From: Scytonematopsis contorta HA4267-MV1
Lineage (GTDB): Bacteria; Cyanobacteriota; Cyanobacteriia; Cyanobacteriales; Nostocaceae
Direction of reading: 5' to 3'
DNA length: 64,000 nucleotides
Assembly (NCBI GenBank): GCA_019359035.1
Contig: JAHHIC010000109.1
Location: 124,001-188,000 of the forward strand
The translations under genes were made by a program, and so were the position numbers. Positions 1 to 7,288 of this stretch are shown here, piece by piece; the stretch's first letter is position 1; every line of letters starts with the position of its first letter. Under the pieces are notes generated by a model. It was not told the DNA's origin and did not search any database. It worked only from the letters and a program-made list of their open reading frames with translations.

Positions 1-95
1 TTTTAAATGCAGCACTGTTGTCTTTTGGTTTAATTTTCGTAGGCTGGGCACTGGGTACAGCGTTACTCAAAATTCAAGGCGCCGAAGAAGAATAA
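1..95 (+). CDS. petM: Cytochrome b6-f complex subunit 7 (PetM), C-terminal part
   Basis: The window opens inside this gene. The frame starting at base 3 reads a hydrophobic single-helix peptide of 30 residues containing LIFVGWALG and ending in AEEE before TAA at 93-95. This matches the remembered C-terminal part of PetM, the roughly 34-residue single-span subunit of the thylakoid cytochrome b6-f complex. Only about four N-terminal residues are missing. Ycf39 follows on the same strand about 250 bp downstream. Confidence 0.85.
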   Translation, partial: LNAALLSFGLIFVGWALGTALLKIQGAEEE

Positions 96-114
96 ACTAT
101 ATACATTGCTTAAT

Positions 115-170
115 GTCGAGACGCGGTAAATGAGACGCGGTAAATGAGACGTGATTTATCACGTCTCTAC
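115..170. repeat. Tandem GAGACGCGGTAAAT units ending in a GAGACGTGAT palindrome
   Basis: Two copies of a GAGACGCGGTAAAT-like unit lead into an imperfect palindrome at 146-170, whose arms are GAGACGTGAT and ATCACGTCTC. The core GAGACGT is shared with the 28-bp palindrome family found throughout the window. Confidence 0.7.
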
Positions 171-198
171 AAAAATAATTACATTTTTTAACCTGAAT

Positions 199-226
199 GT
201 AGAGACGTTACATGTAACGTCTCTAC
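199..226. repeat. 28-bp palindrome, GTAGAGACGTTACA arms
   Basis: A perfect inverted repeat with no loop: arm GTAGAGACGTTACA followed by its reverse complement. The same element recurs at 5907, 9595, 53509, 53969 and 58693. It lies in the petM-ycf39 gap and could fold as a hairpin in RNA, but it lacks a T tract, so a terminator role is not supported. Confidence 0.9.
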
Positions 227-348
227 ACGTGTAACATTTTGTTGTAAGATGGATATCTAAGAAGATTAAATTAATGTAAACTTTTGTTTGCACTAGGTAT
301 TTCTGTTAAGATTTTTGTCATAAAGTATTAAGTTTTGTAAAAACCCTC

Positions 349-1347
349 ATGAAAATATTAATCGTCGGTGCCACTGGCACCCTAGGAAGACAAGTGGCTC
401 GTCGTGCTATCGATGAGGGGTATCAGGTGCGTTGCCTTGTGAGAAGTGCCAAAAAAGCGGCATTTTTGAAAGAGTGGGGTGCGGAGTTAGTTAAAGCGGA
501 TTTGTGTTATCCTGAGACGCTTGTACAAGCTCTGGATGGTGTAACTGCTATTGTTGATGCAGCAACAGCACGCGCAACAGATTCACTCAGCATCAAACAA
601 GTAGACTGGGATGGGAAAGTTGCCCTGATACAAGCTGCTGTGGCTACTGGTGTAAAGCGATATATTTTCTTTTCTATATTAAATACCGAACAACATCCTG
701 ACGTGCCTTTGATGGAAATAAAACGATGTACTGAATCGTTTTTGGCAGAGTCTGGGTTGGACTATACTATTTTACGTCTGGCTGGTTTCATGCAAGGTTT
801 AATCGGACAGTATGGTATTCCTGTATTGGAAGGACAGCCTGTGTGGGTGACTGGAGAGTCTTCCCCCATAGCTTATATGGATACTCAAGATATAGCAAAA
901 TTCGCAATCCGTGCCTTAAAGCTTCCACAAACAGAAAAGCAAACTTACCCAGTTGTTGGAACCCGTGGTTGGGATGCAAAAGAAATTATTAACTTATGTG
1001 AACGTTTGTCAGGCAAAGAAGCACGGGTAACACGGATGCCAATTAGCTTACTTCGTGCTGTTAGAAACATGCTGCGCTTCTTTCAATGGGGTTGGAACAT
1101 TTCTGATAGATTAGCATTTACAGAAGTTATAGCCAGTGGTAAAGCGCTGGACGCTTCAATGGACGAAACGTATGAAATTTTTGGATTTGACAAAAATGAA
1201 ACTACAACTTTAGAAAGTTATTTACAAGAGTACTTTAACCGCATCATGAAGAAGTTAAAGGAACTCGACTATGAGAAAACTCAAGTCAAAAACAAAAAGC
1301 AAAAACAAAAACAGAAAAAGACTCCCTTCAAAAAAGTTAATAGTTGA
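349..1347 (+). CDS. ycf39: Ycf39-like NmrA-family atypical short-chain dehydrogenase
   Basis: 332 residues. The N terminus carries a Rossmann dinucleotide-binding motif G7-A-T-G-T-L-G13, and the protein aligns by eye with the NmrA/Ycf39 group of atypical SDRs, which lack a canonical catalytic Tyr-Lys pair. Ycf39 works with high-light-inducible proteins in photosystem II assembly and chlorophyll delivery; this is family knowledge. Close linkage to petM fits a photosynthetic role. The C terminus, from about residue 305, is a lysine/glutamine-rich tail. The TGA stop is formed by the first unit of a GTTGACR tandem repeat, so the repeat abuts or has trimmed the end of the gene. Confidence 0.85.
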   Translation: MKILIVGATGTLGRQVARRAIDEGYQVRCLVRSAKKAAFLKEWGAELVKADLCYPETLVQALDGVTAIVDAATARATDSLSIKQVDWDGKVALIQAAVATGVKRYIFFSILNTEQHPDVPLMEIKRCTESFLAESGLDYTILRLAGFMQGLIGQYGIPVLEGQPVWVTGESSPIAYMDTQDIAKFAIRALKLPQTEKQTYPVVGTRGWDAKEIINLCERLSGKEARVTRMPISLLRAVRNMLRFFQWGWNISDRLAFTEVIASGKALDASMDETYEIFGFDKNETTTLESYLQEYFNRIMKKLKELDYEKTQVKNKKQKQKQKKTPFKKVNS

Positions 1348-1389
1348 CAGTTGACGGTTTACAGTTGACGGTTAAAGGTTAGCGGTTAA
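1344..1389. repeat. Short tandem repeats of GTTGACG/GTTGACA type
   Basis: Degenerate heptamer units (GTTGACA, GTTGACG, GGTTTACA, GGTTAAC) immediately after the ycf39 coding region. The first unit contributes the ycf39 stop codon. The same family recurs at 2404, 2656, 7246, 10438, 20528 and 32512. Confidence 0.8.
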
Positions 1390-1480
1390 CATTTTATTGA
1401 ACAATATTAGAGAGTAATGTTGTCAAAAATGTGTAACGATTAAAATATACTGAGCATCCCCAATACTTGGATAATTGAGT

Positions 1481-2398
1481 GTGCCGAAAGCAGGCATTAT
1501 TTACAACGACGTAAAACCGATAGCGAGTCGTGTCGCTGTCGAACTAAAAGAAAAGTTAACTGCCGCTGGTTGGTCTGTCTGTTTAACCAGCGGTGTCGGT
1601 GGCATGTTGGGCTATTCAACACCAAACAGCCCAGTATGTCACACCCCAATTGAAGGTTTAACTCCCCCTGGCTTCGATTCAGAAATGAAATTCGCCATTG
1701 TTCTGGGGGGAGACGGTACTGTATTAGCAGCTTCGCGACAAGTTGCACCGCATGGTATCCCTTTGCTTGCTGTTAACACTGGACACATGGGCTTTTTGAC
1801 AGAAGCTTATTTAAATCAACTTCCCCAAGCTATCGAAAAGGCAATGGCCGGGGAATATGAAATAGAGCAGAGGGCAATGCTCACAGTAAAAGTCTTTCGT
1901 AAGGAGTCTGTGCTGTGGGAAGCGCTGTGTTTGAATGAAATGGTTCTCCATCGCGAACCACTGACTTCAATGTGTCATTTTGAAATAGCGGTAGGACGCC
2001 ATGCTCCGGTAGATATTGCTGCTGATGGAGTGATACTTTCGACACCAACAGGGTCTACAGCATATTCATTAAGTGCCGGCGGACCAGTAATAACGCCAGG
2101 TGTACCAGCGCTGCAATTAGTGCCTATTTGTCCTCACTCTTTGGCATCGCGAGCATTAGTGTTTCCCGATAACCTTCCAGTAAATATTTACCCAGTTAAT
2201 GCACCTAGATTAGTAATGGTGGTAGATGGAAATGGTGGCTGTTATGTAATGCCAGAAGACAGAGTACATGTAGAGCGTTCGCAATACAGTGCCAACTTTA
2301 TTCGCTTACAACCGACAGAATTTTTCCGGATTTTGCGAGAAAAATTAGGCTGGGGATTACCTCACATTGCCAAACCGACATCGGTGGAATTGCCTTAG
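1481..2398 (+). CDS. nadK: NAD kinase
   Basis: 305 residues from a GTG start. The enzyme phosphorylates NAD to NADP with ATP or polyphosphate in the cytosol. The signature GGDGT is at residues 76-80 and the second conserved block [16 protein letters not shown] is in the C-terminal half, as in all NAD kinases. GTG at 1481 is chosen because the peptide then begins MPKAGII, the N terminus I remember for Nostoc orthologues. A TTG at 1475 in the same frame would add two residues. No clear Shine-Dalgarno is seen. The nblR-like gene follows about 320 bp downstream, separated by tandem repeats. Confidence 0.92.
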   Translation: MPKAGIIYNDVKPIASRVAVELKEKLTAAGWSVCLTSGVGGMLGYSTPNSPVCHTPIEGLTPPGFDSEMKFAIVLGGDGTVLAASRQVAPHGIPLLAVNTGHMGFLTEAYLNQLPQAIEKAMAGEYEIEQRAMLTVKVFRKESVLWEALCLNEMVLHREPLTSMCHFEIAVGRHAPVDIAADGVILSTPTGSTAYSLSAGGPVITPGVPALQLVPICPHSLASRALVFPDNLPVNIYPVNAPRLVMVVDGNGGCYVMPEDRVHVERSQYSANFIRLQPTEFFRILREKLGWGLPHIAKPTSVELP

Positions 2399-2717
2399 TT
2401 TTGAAGGTTGACTGTTGACGGTTGACTGGTGACTGGTGACTGTTGACGGTTGACTGTTGACGGTTGAGAAAGCATCGCTAAGATAAATAAGTTATTAAGA
2501 TTTTTGCATCTGCGATTTTTATAAAAGATACTTAAGCCTGCAAAAACATGGTGATTTTTGCAGTGTCAGAAAACCCAAAGTTTGTTGCCAGTAATCAGTA
2601 GTTACTGGCTAGTATCTACCTAAAAACAGCGGAACAATTAATAACCAATAAGCAACTAACAACTGTCAACCGTCAACCGTCAACCGTCAACAGTCAACCG
2701 TCACCGTCAACAACTAT
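2399..2717. repeat. Intergenic region with two GTTGAC-type tandem repeat arrays in opposite orientation
   Basis: No gene is seen in this 319-bp gap. Array one (2404-2466) consists of GTTGACG/GTTGACT/GGTGACT units. Array two (2656-2714) is the reverse-strand form (CAACCGT, CAACAGT) and runs to within three bases of the next ATG at 2718. The two arrays are mutually complementary, so a transcript through the gap could fold into a long hairpin. The sequence between them is AT-rich and featureless. Confidence 0.75.
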
Positions 2718-3404
2718 ATGACATTAACCCAAACCCCTTGTGTTTTGGTAATTGAAACCGACGAAAGTTTAGCTTCCCAGATGAGTTTAGACTTGCATGA
2801 AGCAGGCTATGAGACGTTTGTAGCTCGCGATGCATCCCAAGGAATGCAATATTGTCGTGACCAACAGCCAGCTTTGATAGTTGTAGACCGAATGCTCACA
2901 GGAGAATCGGGACTATCGTTTTGCAAAAATCTGAGAAATGCCAGAGTTTGCTCTCCTATATTAGTTTTAATGGCACGAGACGCCGTAGATGACCGTGTTG
3001 CCTGCTTAGAATCTGGAGCAGATGACTATTTCCTTAAACCATACCGTTGTGAAGACTTTTTGAAATTGGTTCGTCTTTACTTAAAACCGGATGTAGACAC
3101 TGGAGAGCAGCTACGTTTTGGTGATTTAGCCTTAGACATAGCCACCCGTCGCGCTATCCAAAACGGACGAGCAATAGACCTTACCATGAAGGAATTTGAA
3201 TTACTCAAATATTTAATGGAACATCCCCGTGAAGTACTAACACGAGAACAGATTTTGGAAAATGTTTGGGGTTACGACTTCATGGGTGAATCAAATGTGA
3301 TAGAAGTGTATATCCGTTACCTAAGGCTAAAAATTGAAGAAGAGGGTAAAAAACGATTAATTCAAACCGTCCGTGGTGTCGGTTATGTCCTAAGAGAATC
3401 TTAA
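2718..3404 (+). CDS. nblR: OmpR-family response regulator, NblR-like
   Basis: 228 residues: receiver domain (about 8-120) and OmpR/PhoB winged-helix DNA-binding domain (about 130-226). The phospho-acceptor position D57 and K107 of the KP motif are present. However, the usual acidic pair reads E-T and the conserved switch Thr/Ser reads Met (VLMARD). Such decay is known for NblR-type regulators, which act without classical phosphorylation in the phycobilisome-degradation and stress response. The sequence resembles the Nostoc protein annotated NblR; RpaA/RpaB-type regulators are the main alternative. The ATG lies three bases after a tandem repeat array. Confidence 0.75.
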   Translation: MTLTQTPCVLVIETDESLASQMSLDLHEAGYETFVARDASQGMQYCRDQQPALIVVDRMLTGESGLSFCKNLRNARVCSPILVLMARDAVDDRVACLESGADDYFLKPYRCEDFLKLVRLYLKPDVDTGEQLRFGDLALDIATRRAIQNGRAIDLTMKEFELLKYLMEHPREVLTREQILENVWGYDFMGESNVIEVYIRYLRLKIEEEGKKRLIQTVRGVGYVLRES

Positions 3405-3420
3405 TAATCAATTCGCAATT

Positions 3421-3467
3421 CCCCACTCCCCACTCCCCACTCCCCACTCCCCACTCCCCACTCCCCA
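3421..3467. repeat. CCCCACT heptamer tandem repeat
   Basis: Six perfect head-to-tail CCCCACT units (3421-3462) followed by CCCCATG, whose ATG is the start of the next gene. The repeat therefore occupies the whole ribosome-binding region of the DUF192 lipoprotein gene. Confidence 0.95.
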
Positions 3468-4009
3468 TGATTTCTAAAGTAACTTTGCTATCAATCGTTT
3501 TAGGTGTTATGCTGTTTGGCTGTTCGACTCCAACACCAGCTAAACCTCCTGGGGTTACTACAACTTCGGAAGCTTCAACATCAGTGGCACAAATTACAAA
3601 TCAGGGTCAAGTATTACCTATTTCTGGTTATGCTGTTCTTCCTAATGGCACAAAACTTGAATTAGAAGTGGCACGTACACCCCAACAGCAAGCAATGGGT
3701 TTAATGTATCGACCCGCTTTACCAGACAATCGGGGGATGCTTTTTGAGTTTTCTTCACCTCAACCAGTTAACTTCTGGATGAAGAATGTACCAGTTGCTC
3801 TAGATATGCTTTTTTTACACAAAGGCGTTGTTAAATATATTGCGGTATCTGTACCTCCCTGTGCTAAAGAACCTTGCCCTACTTATGGACCAAATACGCT
3901 TATTGACCAAGTAATTGAGCTACGTGCCGGACGTGCTGCTGAATTAGGGCTAAAGAAAGGTGACAGTATCAAAGTTTCCTTTGTTGACACCCAAAAATTA
4001 CGTAGATAA
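3467..4009 (+). CDS. DUF192-family lipoprotein
   Basis: 180 residues. The N terminus is a lipoprotein signal with lipobox L-F-G-C and C19 as the lipidation site. The mature part after about residue 55 is a DUF192 domain, with the typical stretches QQQAMGLMYR, MLFEF and FWMKNV. DUF192 proteins are small beta-rich proteins of unknown biochemical role, often exported. The start codon is the last unit of a CCCCACT repeat, so no Shine-Dalgarno is present; initiation must be leaderless-like or weak. Nothing in the neighbourhood shows a specific function. Confidence 0.8.
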   Translation: MISKVTLLSIVLGVMLFGCSTPTPAKPPGVTTTSEASTSVAQITNQGQVLPISGYAVLPNGTKLELEVARTPQQQAMGLMYRPALPDNRGMLFEFSSPQPVNFWMKNVPVALDMLFLHKGVVKYIAVSVPPCAKEPCPTYGPNTLIDQVIELRAGRAAELGLKKGDSIKVSFVDTQKLRR

Positions 4010-4528
4010 GCCTCGGAAATACTTTTATTAAGGTACTAGTCAAAAATAATACTAAAAATAATGCTAAAAAAGTATCACGTACTATAGATAAAGGTTAAAT
4101 TTATGGCTAGTATTATGTCTACTGCTTAAACACCAGAGATTGGCCTGTACCTAAGTAAGGTAATAATTTTAGCATTTGGTAAAAATCCTTCTTTTGGTGT
4201 ACGTGTTATAAGTCACCAATAAGAGATTATTAAGCAATGGAATCTTGGTTACCACAGCTGTAGTTAAAAAAGCAAGCTTAGTAACAGAGTCGAGTTAATT
4301 TGACTAAATTTCGCTTTTTCCCTGGTCTTGCCTTCATTTTAAAGCAGGCAAATCATGCTAAAATTTTTATCCCTTTTATTTCTGGGCAGAAACTTTCGCG
4401 TAAAAATCAACCCCTAAAAGGTACTTATAACAGTTAGACACAGTGACAGATGAAATACTGGCTACTTGCTAATAAAATCGCTTGATAAAAATATGACAAT
4501 ACACTTTACACAAGGAGGTGGGATAAAA
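4010..4528. other. Gene-free region, AT-rich
   Basis: 519 bp with no convincing ORF. It has no palindrome of the families seen elsewhere and no tandem repeat. It probably carries the promoter and leader of the DUF2949 gene. I see no recognisable RNA fold. Confidence 0.5.
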
Positions 4529-4720
4529 ATGTCACCATCGAGTTACTCTAGTTTGATTCGTTTTTTAGAAGAGGATTTGGCAATCTCCTCAGCTTCAATA
4601 GACGTTGCGGTGCGTCATAGTCAGCAAAACCCTGGTCCATTACCAATGATTTTGTGGCAGTATGGGTTTGTGACCCTAGACCAGTTGGAAAAAATTTATG
4701 ACTGGCTAGAAACAGTGTAG
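4529..4720 (+). CDS. DUF2949-family small protein
   Basis: 63 residues, beginning MSPSSYSSLIRFLEEDL and ending DWLETV, as in the cyanobacterial DUF2949 family (function unknown). The start is ATG 4529 rather than the upstream in-frame ATG at 4466, because a strong Shine-Dalgarno AAGGAGGTG (4512-4520) sits 8 bp before 4529. This is the clearest ribosome-binding site in the first 10 kb and suggests abundant translation. The protein looks soluble and helical, with no membrane segment. A terminator follows about 100 bp downstream. Confidence 0.82.
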   Translation: MSPSSYSSLIRFLEEDLAISSASIDVAVRHSQQNPGPLPMILWQYGFVTLDQLEKIYDWLETV

Positions 4721-4816
4721 GTAAAGAGTAGATAACATTAGGAGAAGCCGTTTATGGTAATACATCGACTCGACCTAAGGCAAAAACTCAGAAAGGGGGA
4801 AGATATTAAATTGACA

Positions 4817-4842
4817 AAGCGGGAAAATAAACCCGCTTTTTT
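4817..4842 (+). terminator. Intrinsic terminator downstream of DUF2949
   Basis: Stem AAGCGGG / CCCGCTT (4817-4823 and 4832-4838), loop AAAATAAA, then a T-rich tail. It sits between the plus-strand DUF2949 gene and the convergent JAMM peptidase gene. Confidence 0.8.
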
Positions 4843-4869
4843 AGCTAAATTAAAAATATTCTCATTTGG

Positions 4870-5331
4870 TTAAACTTCTGTGACTAAAATAGTTTCTTGA
4901 ATAAATTGCCGATTATCGTCTAAACACCAACTGTTAATGCAATCAGCTTTACCATAAAGCGTCGAAACAATAATGTAGGAATATTCTTGCCAAGCAAATT
5001 CGCGGTCAAATTCCGAAGGTGTTGCTGGGTAGTCTGGGTGGGAATGATAAATGCCTATGATTTCCAGTTTGATTTCCCGTGCTTTTTTTTCTGCTTGCAA
5101 CATAGCCTTTGGTGAGATAGCATATCGACGGGTTTTACCATAATTAGAATCATTAACCCCGAAATTATCTGAGGATTCAGAACCCCAAACATTTTCTGTT
5201 GGTATAACCTCCAGCACATTTTTTTCTGCTTTGATACGATAGCCCAGCATTATTCCACAGCATTCCAAAGGGTAAGAGCTTTCGGACTGGGTTTTAATGA
5301 TTTGCAAGTTTTTAGGGTCTAGCCTAATCAT
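4870..5331 (-). CDS. Mov34/MPN/PAD-1 (JAMM) family metallopeptidase, M67
   Basis: 153 residues. The JAMM zinc site is intact: E23, H96-S-H98 and D109, in the context YHSHPDYPATPSEFD. Bacterial stand-alone JAMM proteins cleave isopeptide-like or C-terminal bonds of ubiquitin-like sulphur carriers such as ThiS/MoaD/CysO (family knowledge). The substrate here is unknown and no ThiS/MoaD partner lies nearby. The gene is probably cotranscribed with the four-helix-bundle gene 72 bp upstream, though tandem repeats separate them. Confidence 0.85.
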   Translation of the reverse strand: MIRLDPKNLQIIKTQSESSYPLECCGIMLGYRIKAEKNVLEVIPTENVWGSESSDNFGVNDSNYGKTRRYAISPKAMLQAEKKAREIKLEIIGIYHSHPDYPATPSEFDREFAWQEYSYIIVSTLYGKADCINSWCLDDNRQFIQETILVTEV

Positions 5332-5339
5332 TTTTAAAT

Positions 5340-5402
5340 TGCTAATTGCTAATTAAATTATTACCCATTACCAATTACCCATTACCAATTACCAATTAGC
5401 CA
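5340..5402. repeat. Tandem repeats of TTACCCATTACCAA / AATTGCT type
   Basis: Short degenerate units (AATTGCT, TTACCCA, TTACCAA) fill the gap between the two minus-strand genes. TTACCCA/ATTACCC is the complement of the GGGTAAT unit expanded at 30835. Confidence 0.75.
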
Positions 5403-5403
5403 T

Positions 5404-5763
5404 TCAAAAGTTATGGCTCAACTTCTCAATGTAATTTTCCAACAAGCCTTTAACTTCGACAGTTTTACTTACGATTCGGTCATAATCTGAAGTATCAAGC
5501 ATATCTAGCTCATGACAAAGCAGCAGATAATACTCCACTTCAATCGCTGCATCTTGGGCTAATTCCAAAAGATTTATTTGGTCGTCCAGGTCTTCACGAT
5601 TGAACCCTTGGGCAATTTTAATTGGTATAGCAGAACAAGCTAAACGGATTTGCTGCGTTAACCCTAGCAATTCATCTTCAGGGAAATTTTTCGTTACCTG
5701 ATAAATTGCAACCGTTAGCTCATGGGCTTTTTCCCACTCTTTGAGTTCTCGAAAATCTGTCAT
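5404..5763 (-). CDS. Four helix bundle protein (S23/IVP family)
   Basis: 119 residues, all-helical, beginning MTDFRELKEWEKAHEL with the typical W-x-KA motif and a central AIPIKIAQGFNR block. It belongs to the family first described from ORFs in 23S rRNA intervening sequences. Members are common in cyanobacteria as stand-alone genes of unknown role, and here there is no rRNA context. The family usually has S-I-x-x-N-I-A-E-G at this position; this copy reads A-I-P-I-K-I-A-Q-G, a moderate divergence. Confidence 0.8.
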   Translation of the reverse strand: MTDFRELKEWEKAHELTVAIYQVTKNFPEDELLGLTQQIRLACSAIPIKIAQGFNREDLDDQINLLELAQDAAIEVEYYLLLCHELDMLDTSDYDRIVSKTVEVKGLLENYIEKLSHNF

Positions 5764-5905
5764 TTTTGTTGTGTGTTCTTGACATAATAATCGGCTGGGT
5801 TAATACCCACTCTAATACTATGCACTAATTCTCTGATTATTATGTACGTGATATTACTGAATTTAATAAAATGATTAAAGACAATGTAAATTTGATTAAA
5901 AATAA

Positions 5906-5935
5906 TGTAGAGACGTTACATGTAACGTCTCTACA
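5906..5935. repeat. 28-bp GTAGAGACGTTACA palindrome
   Basis: A perfect copy at 5907-5934, extended by one T/A pair on each side. It lies in the 260-bp gap between the four-helix-bundle and livF genes, which holds nothing else recognisable. Confidence 0.9.
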
Positions 5936-6023
5936 CAGGTTTTGGATTTACGAATTTGCGATTATTTAGCTGTTTTGAAACAATAGATATGAATTAAAAG
6001 CTAATATATTGAGTCTTTGTAAG

Positions 6024-6752
6024 TTAATGAGCTTTACCTGCTCCGAGATACAATTCACCGACTTCAGGGTCGTTTAGCAATTCTTTACCTGTACCAGAAA
6101 TTGCGTCGCGTCCTGACACTAAAACATAACCTCGATGTGCCATTTCTAAAGCTTTACGAGCGTTTTGTTCGACTAAAACTATTGCTGTGCCTGATTGATT
6201 AATTTGTTTAATTTGCTCAAATACTTGTGTGACTAAAATCGGTGATAAAGCCGCAGAGGGTTCATCCAAAAGCAATAAGCTGGGTTCTAACATCAAAGCC
6301 TTACCCATAGCTAACATCTGACGCTCTCCACCAGACAAAGTGCCTGCACGCTGACGACGACGGTCGCGAAGTTTGGGGAACATACCAAATATTTTGTCTT
6401 TGAGTGGTTGTAAGGGAACATTGCGGACGAAAGCACCCATTTCTAGGTTCTCTTCTACTGATAACGAAGGGAAAACGTTCGCAATTTGCGGAACGTAACA
6501 CATCCCTTGCTTAACGATATCGTTGGATTTAAGTCCGACAATATTTTTGCCTTTGAAAATAATTTGACCTGTATGGGGGGTTACAAGACCAAAAATAGCT
6601 TTTGCTAAAGTGGACTTACCAGCACCATTGGGTCCAATTACAACAACTAATTCTCCTGCTTCAACTTTGAAATTTACACCTTGCAGGATATCTACGTCTT
6701 TAATGTACCCAGCGCGAACATTGTCAACAAACAATAAAGAATCAATAGCCAT
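6024..6752 (-). CDS. livF: LivF-type ABC transporter ATP-binding protein (branched-chain/neutral amino acid uptake)
   Basis: 242 residues. Walker A GPNGAGKST (40-48), signature LSGGERQ (139-145), Walker B LLLLDEP (159-165) and the LivF-type ending VGELYLG are all present. It would energise import of neutral or branched-chain amino acids with LivG, two permeases and a binding protein. It closely resembles NatE of the Nostoc N-I neutral amino-acid transporter. The other subunits are not in this window; cyanobacteria often scatter them. The downstream gap is AT-rich without a clear terminator. Confidence 0.85.
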   Translation of the reverse strand: MAIDSLLFVDNVRAGYIKDVDILQGVNFKVEAGELVVVIGPNGAGKSTLAKAIFGLVTPHTGQIIFKGKNIVGLKSNDIVKQGMCYVPQIANVFPSLSVEENLEMGAFVRNVPLQPLKDKIFGMFPKLRDRRRQRAGTLSGGERQMLAMGKALMLEPSLLLLDEPSAALSPILVTQVFEQIKQINQSGTAIVLVEQNARKALEMAHRGYVLVSGRDAISGTGKELLNDPEVGELYLGAGKAH

Positions 6753-6815
6753 TTGTCAATAATTATTTAGTTAATAGTCAATAGTTTATAGTCAATGGTC
6801 ATTTGTTATTGGTCA
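6753..6815. repeat. Degenerate ATAGTCA/ATGGTCA tandem repeats
   Basis: Heptamer-like units (TTAATAGTCA, ATAGTTTATAGTCA, ATGGTCA) lie directly upstream of the livF start on its promoter side. Confidence 0.6.
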
Positions 6816-6845
6816 AGAGTAATAAACGACTTAACAAAATATTTC

Positions 6846-6966
6846 GTAGGTTGGGTTGAGGAACGTATGCCGAAGCGGCACGCTGCGCGAACGCGTAGCG
6901 TCCGCTTCGGATAACCCAACAAGCAACCAAAGAGTTGGGTTTCCGTTATTCCTCAACCCAACCTAC
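6846..6966. repeat. MITE-like inverted repeat with GTAGGTTGGGTTGAGGAA arms
   Basis: About 120 bp bounded by CGTAGGTTGGGTTGAGGAA and its near-complement at the right end. The interior holds GCGCGAACGCGTAGCG between CCGAAGCGG and CCGCTTCGG. The inner motif family (GCGAACGCG near CGTCCGCTTCGG) also appears near 35640 and 48140. There is no coding capacity. Confidence 0.75.
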
Positions 6967-6969
6967 TAA

Positions 6970-7194
6970 TTACGGCGTTTTTTGCAGGTCAGGACGTTCT
7001 TCAGCCACTATCGCTCCTTCGACTGGGCAAACTTGGATACAAATACCACAATCAATACAGATTCCAAAGTCAATCCAGTACCAATCAGTTCCCTTAGCGT
7101 TTTTACCTAGACCTTCATGAATGCAAGCGACCGGACAAGCACCTACGCAGTCCGCAATACCTTCACAGGTGTTGGTAACAATTGTGTGTGCCAT
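6970..7194 (-). CDS. Bacterial-type 4Fe-4S (2x cluster) ferredoxin
   Basis: 74 residues with eight cysteines in two sets: C10, C16, C20, C24 and C46, C49, C52, C56. The second set is a classical CxxCxxCxxxCP; the first has the wider spacing seen in FdxA-like 7Fe or 8Fe ferredoxins. It is a soluble low-potential electron carrier. It lies 85 bp downstream of hisZ on the same strand, separated by tandem repeats, so cotranscription is possible. Confidence 0.85.
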   Translation of the reverse strand: MAHTIVTNTCEGIADCVGACPVACIHEGLGKNAKGTDWYWIDFGICIDCGICIQVCPVEGAIVAEERPDLQKTP

Positions 7195-7245
7195 ATTCGC
7201 GATTCCCTCTCTTTAATAAATCAGCAGTTTTATCCACAATTCCGT

Positions 7246-7288
7246 GAACCGTCAACAGCCAACCATCAACAGTCAACCATCAACAGTT
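7246..7288. repeat. CAACAGT/CAACCAT tandem repeats overlapping the hisZ stop
   Basis: Heptamer units (CCAACCATCAACAGT and similar) run into the end of hisZ. The hisZ TGA stop (minus strand, 7280-7282) and its last two or three codons are made of repeat sequence. Confidence 0.8.

Noticed and set aside
6935-7120. Plus-strand ORF antisense to the ferredoxin
   Set aside because: It is a shadow of the clear eight-cysteine ferredoxin on the minus strand.
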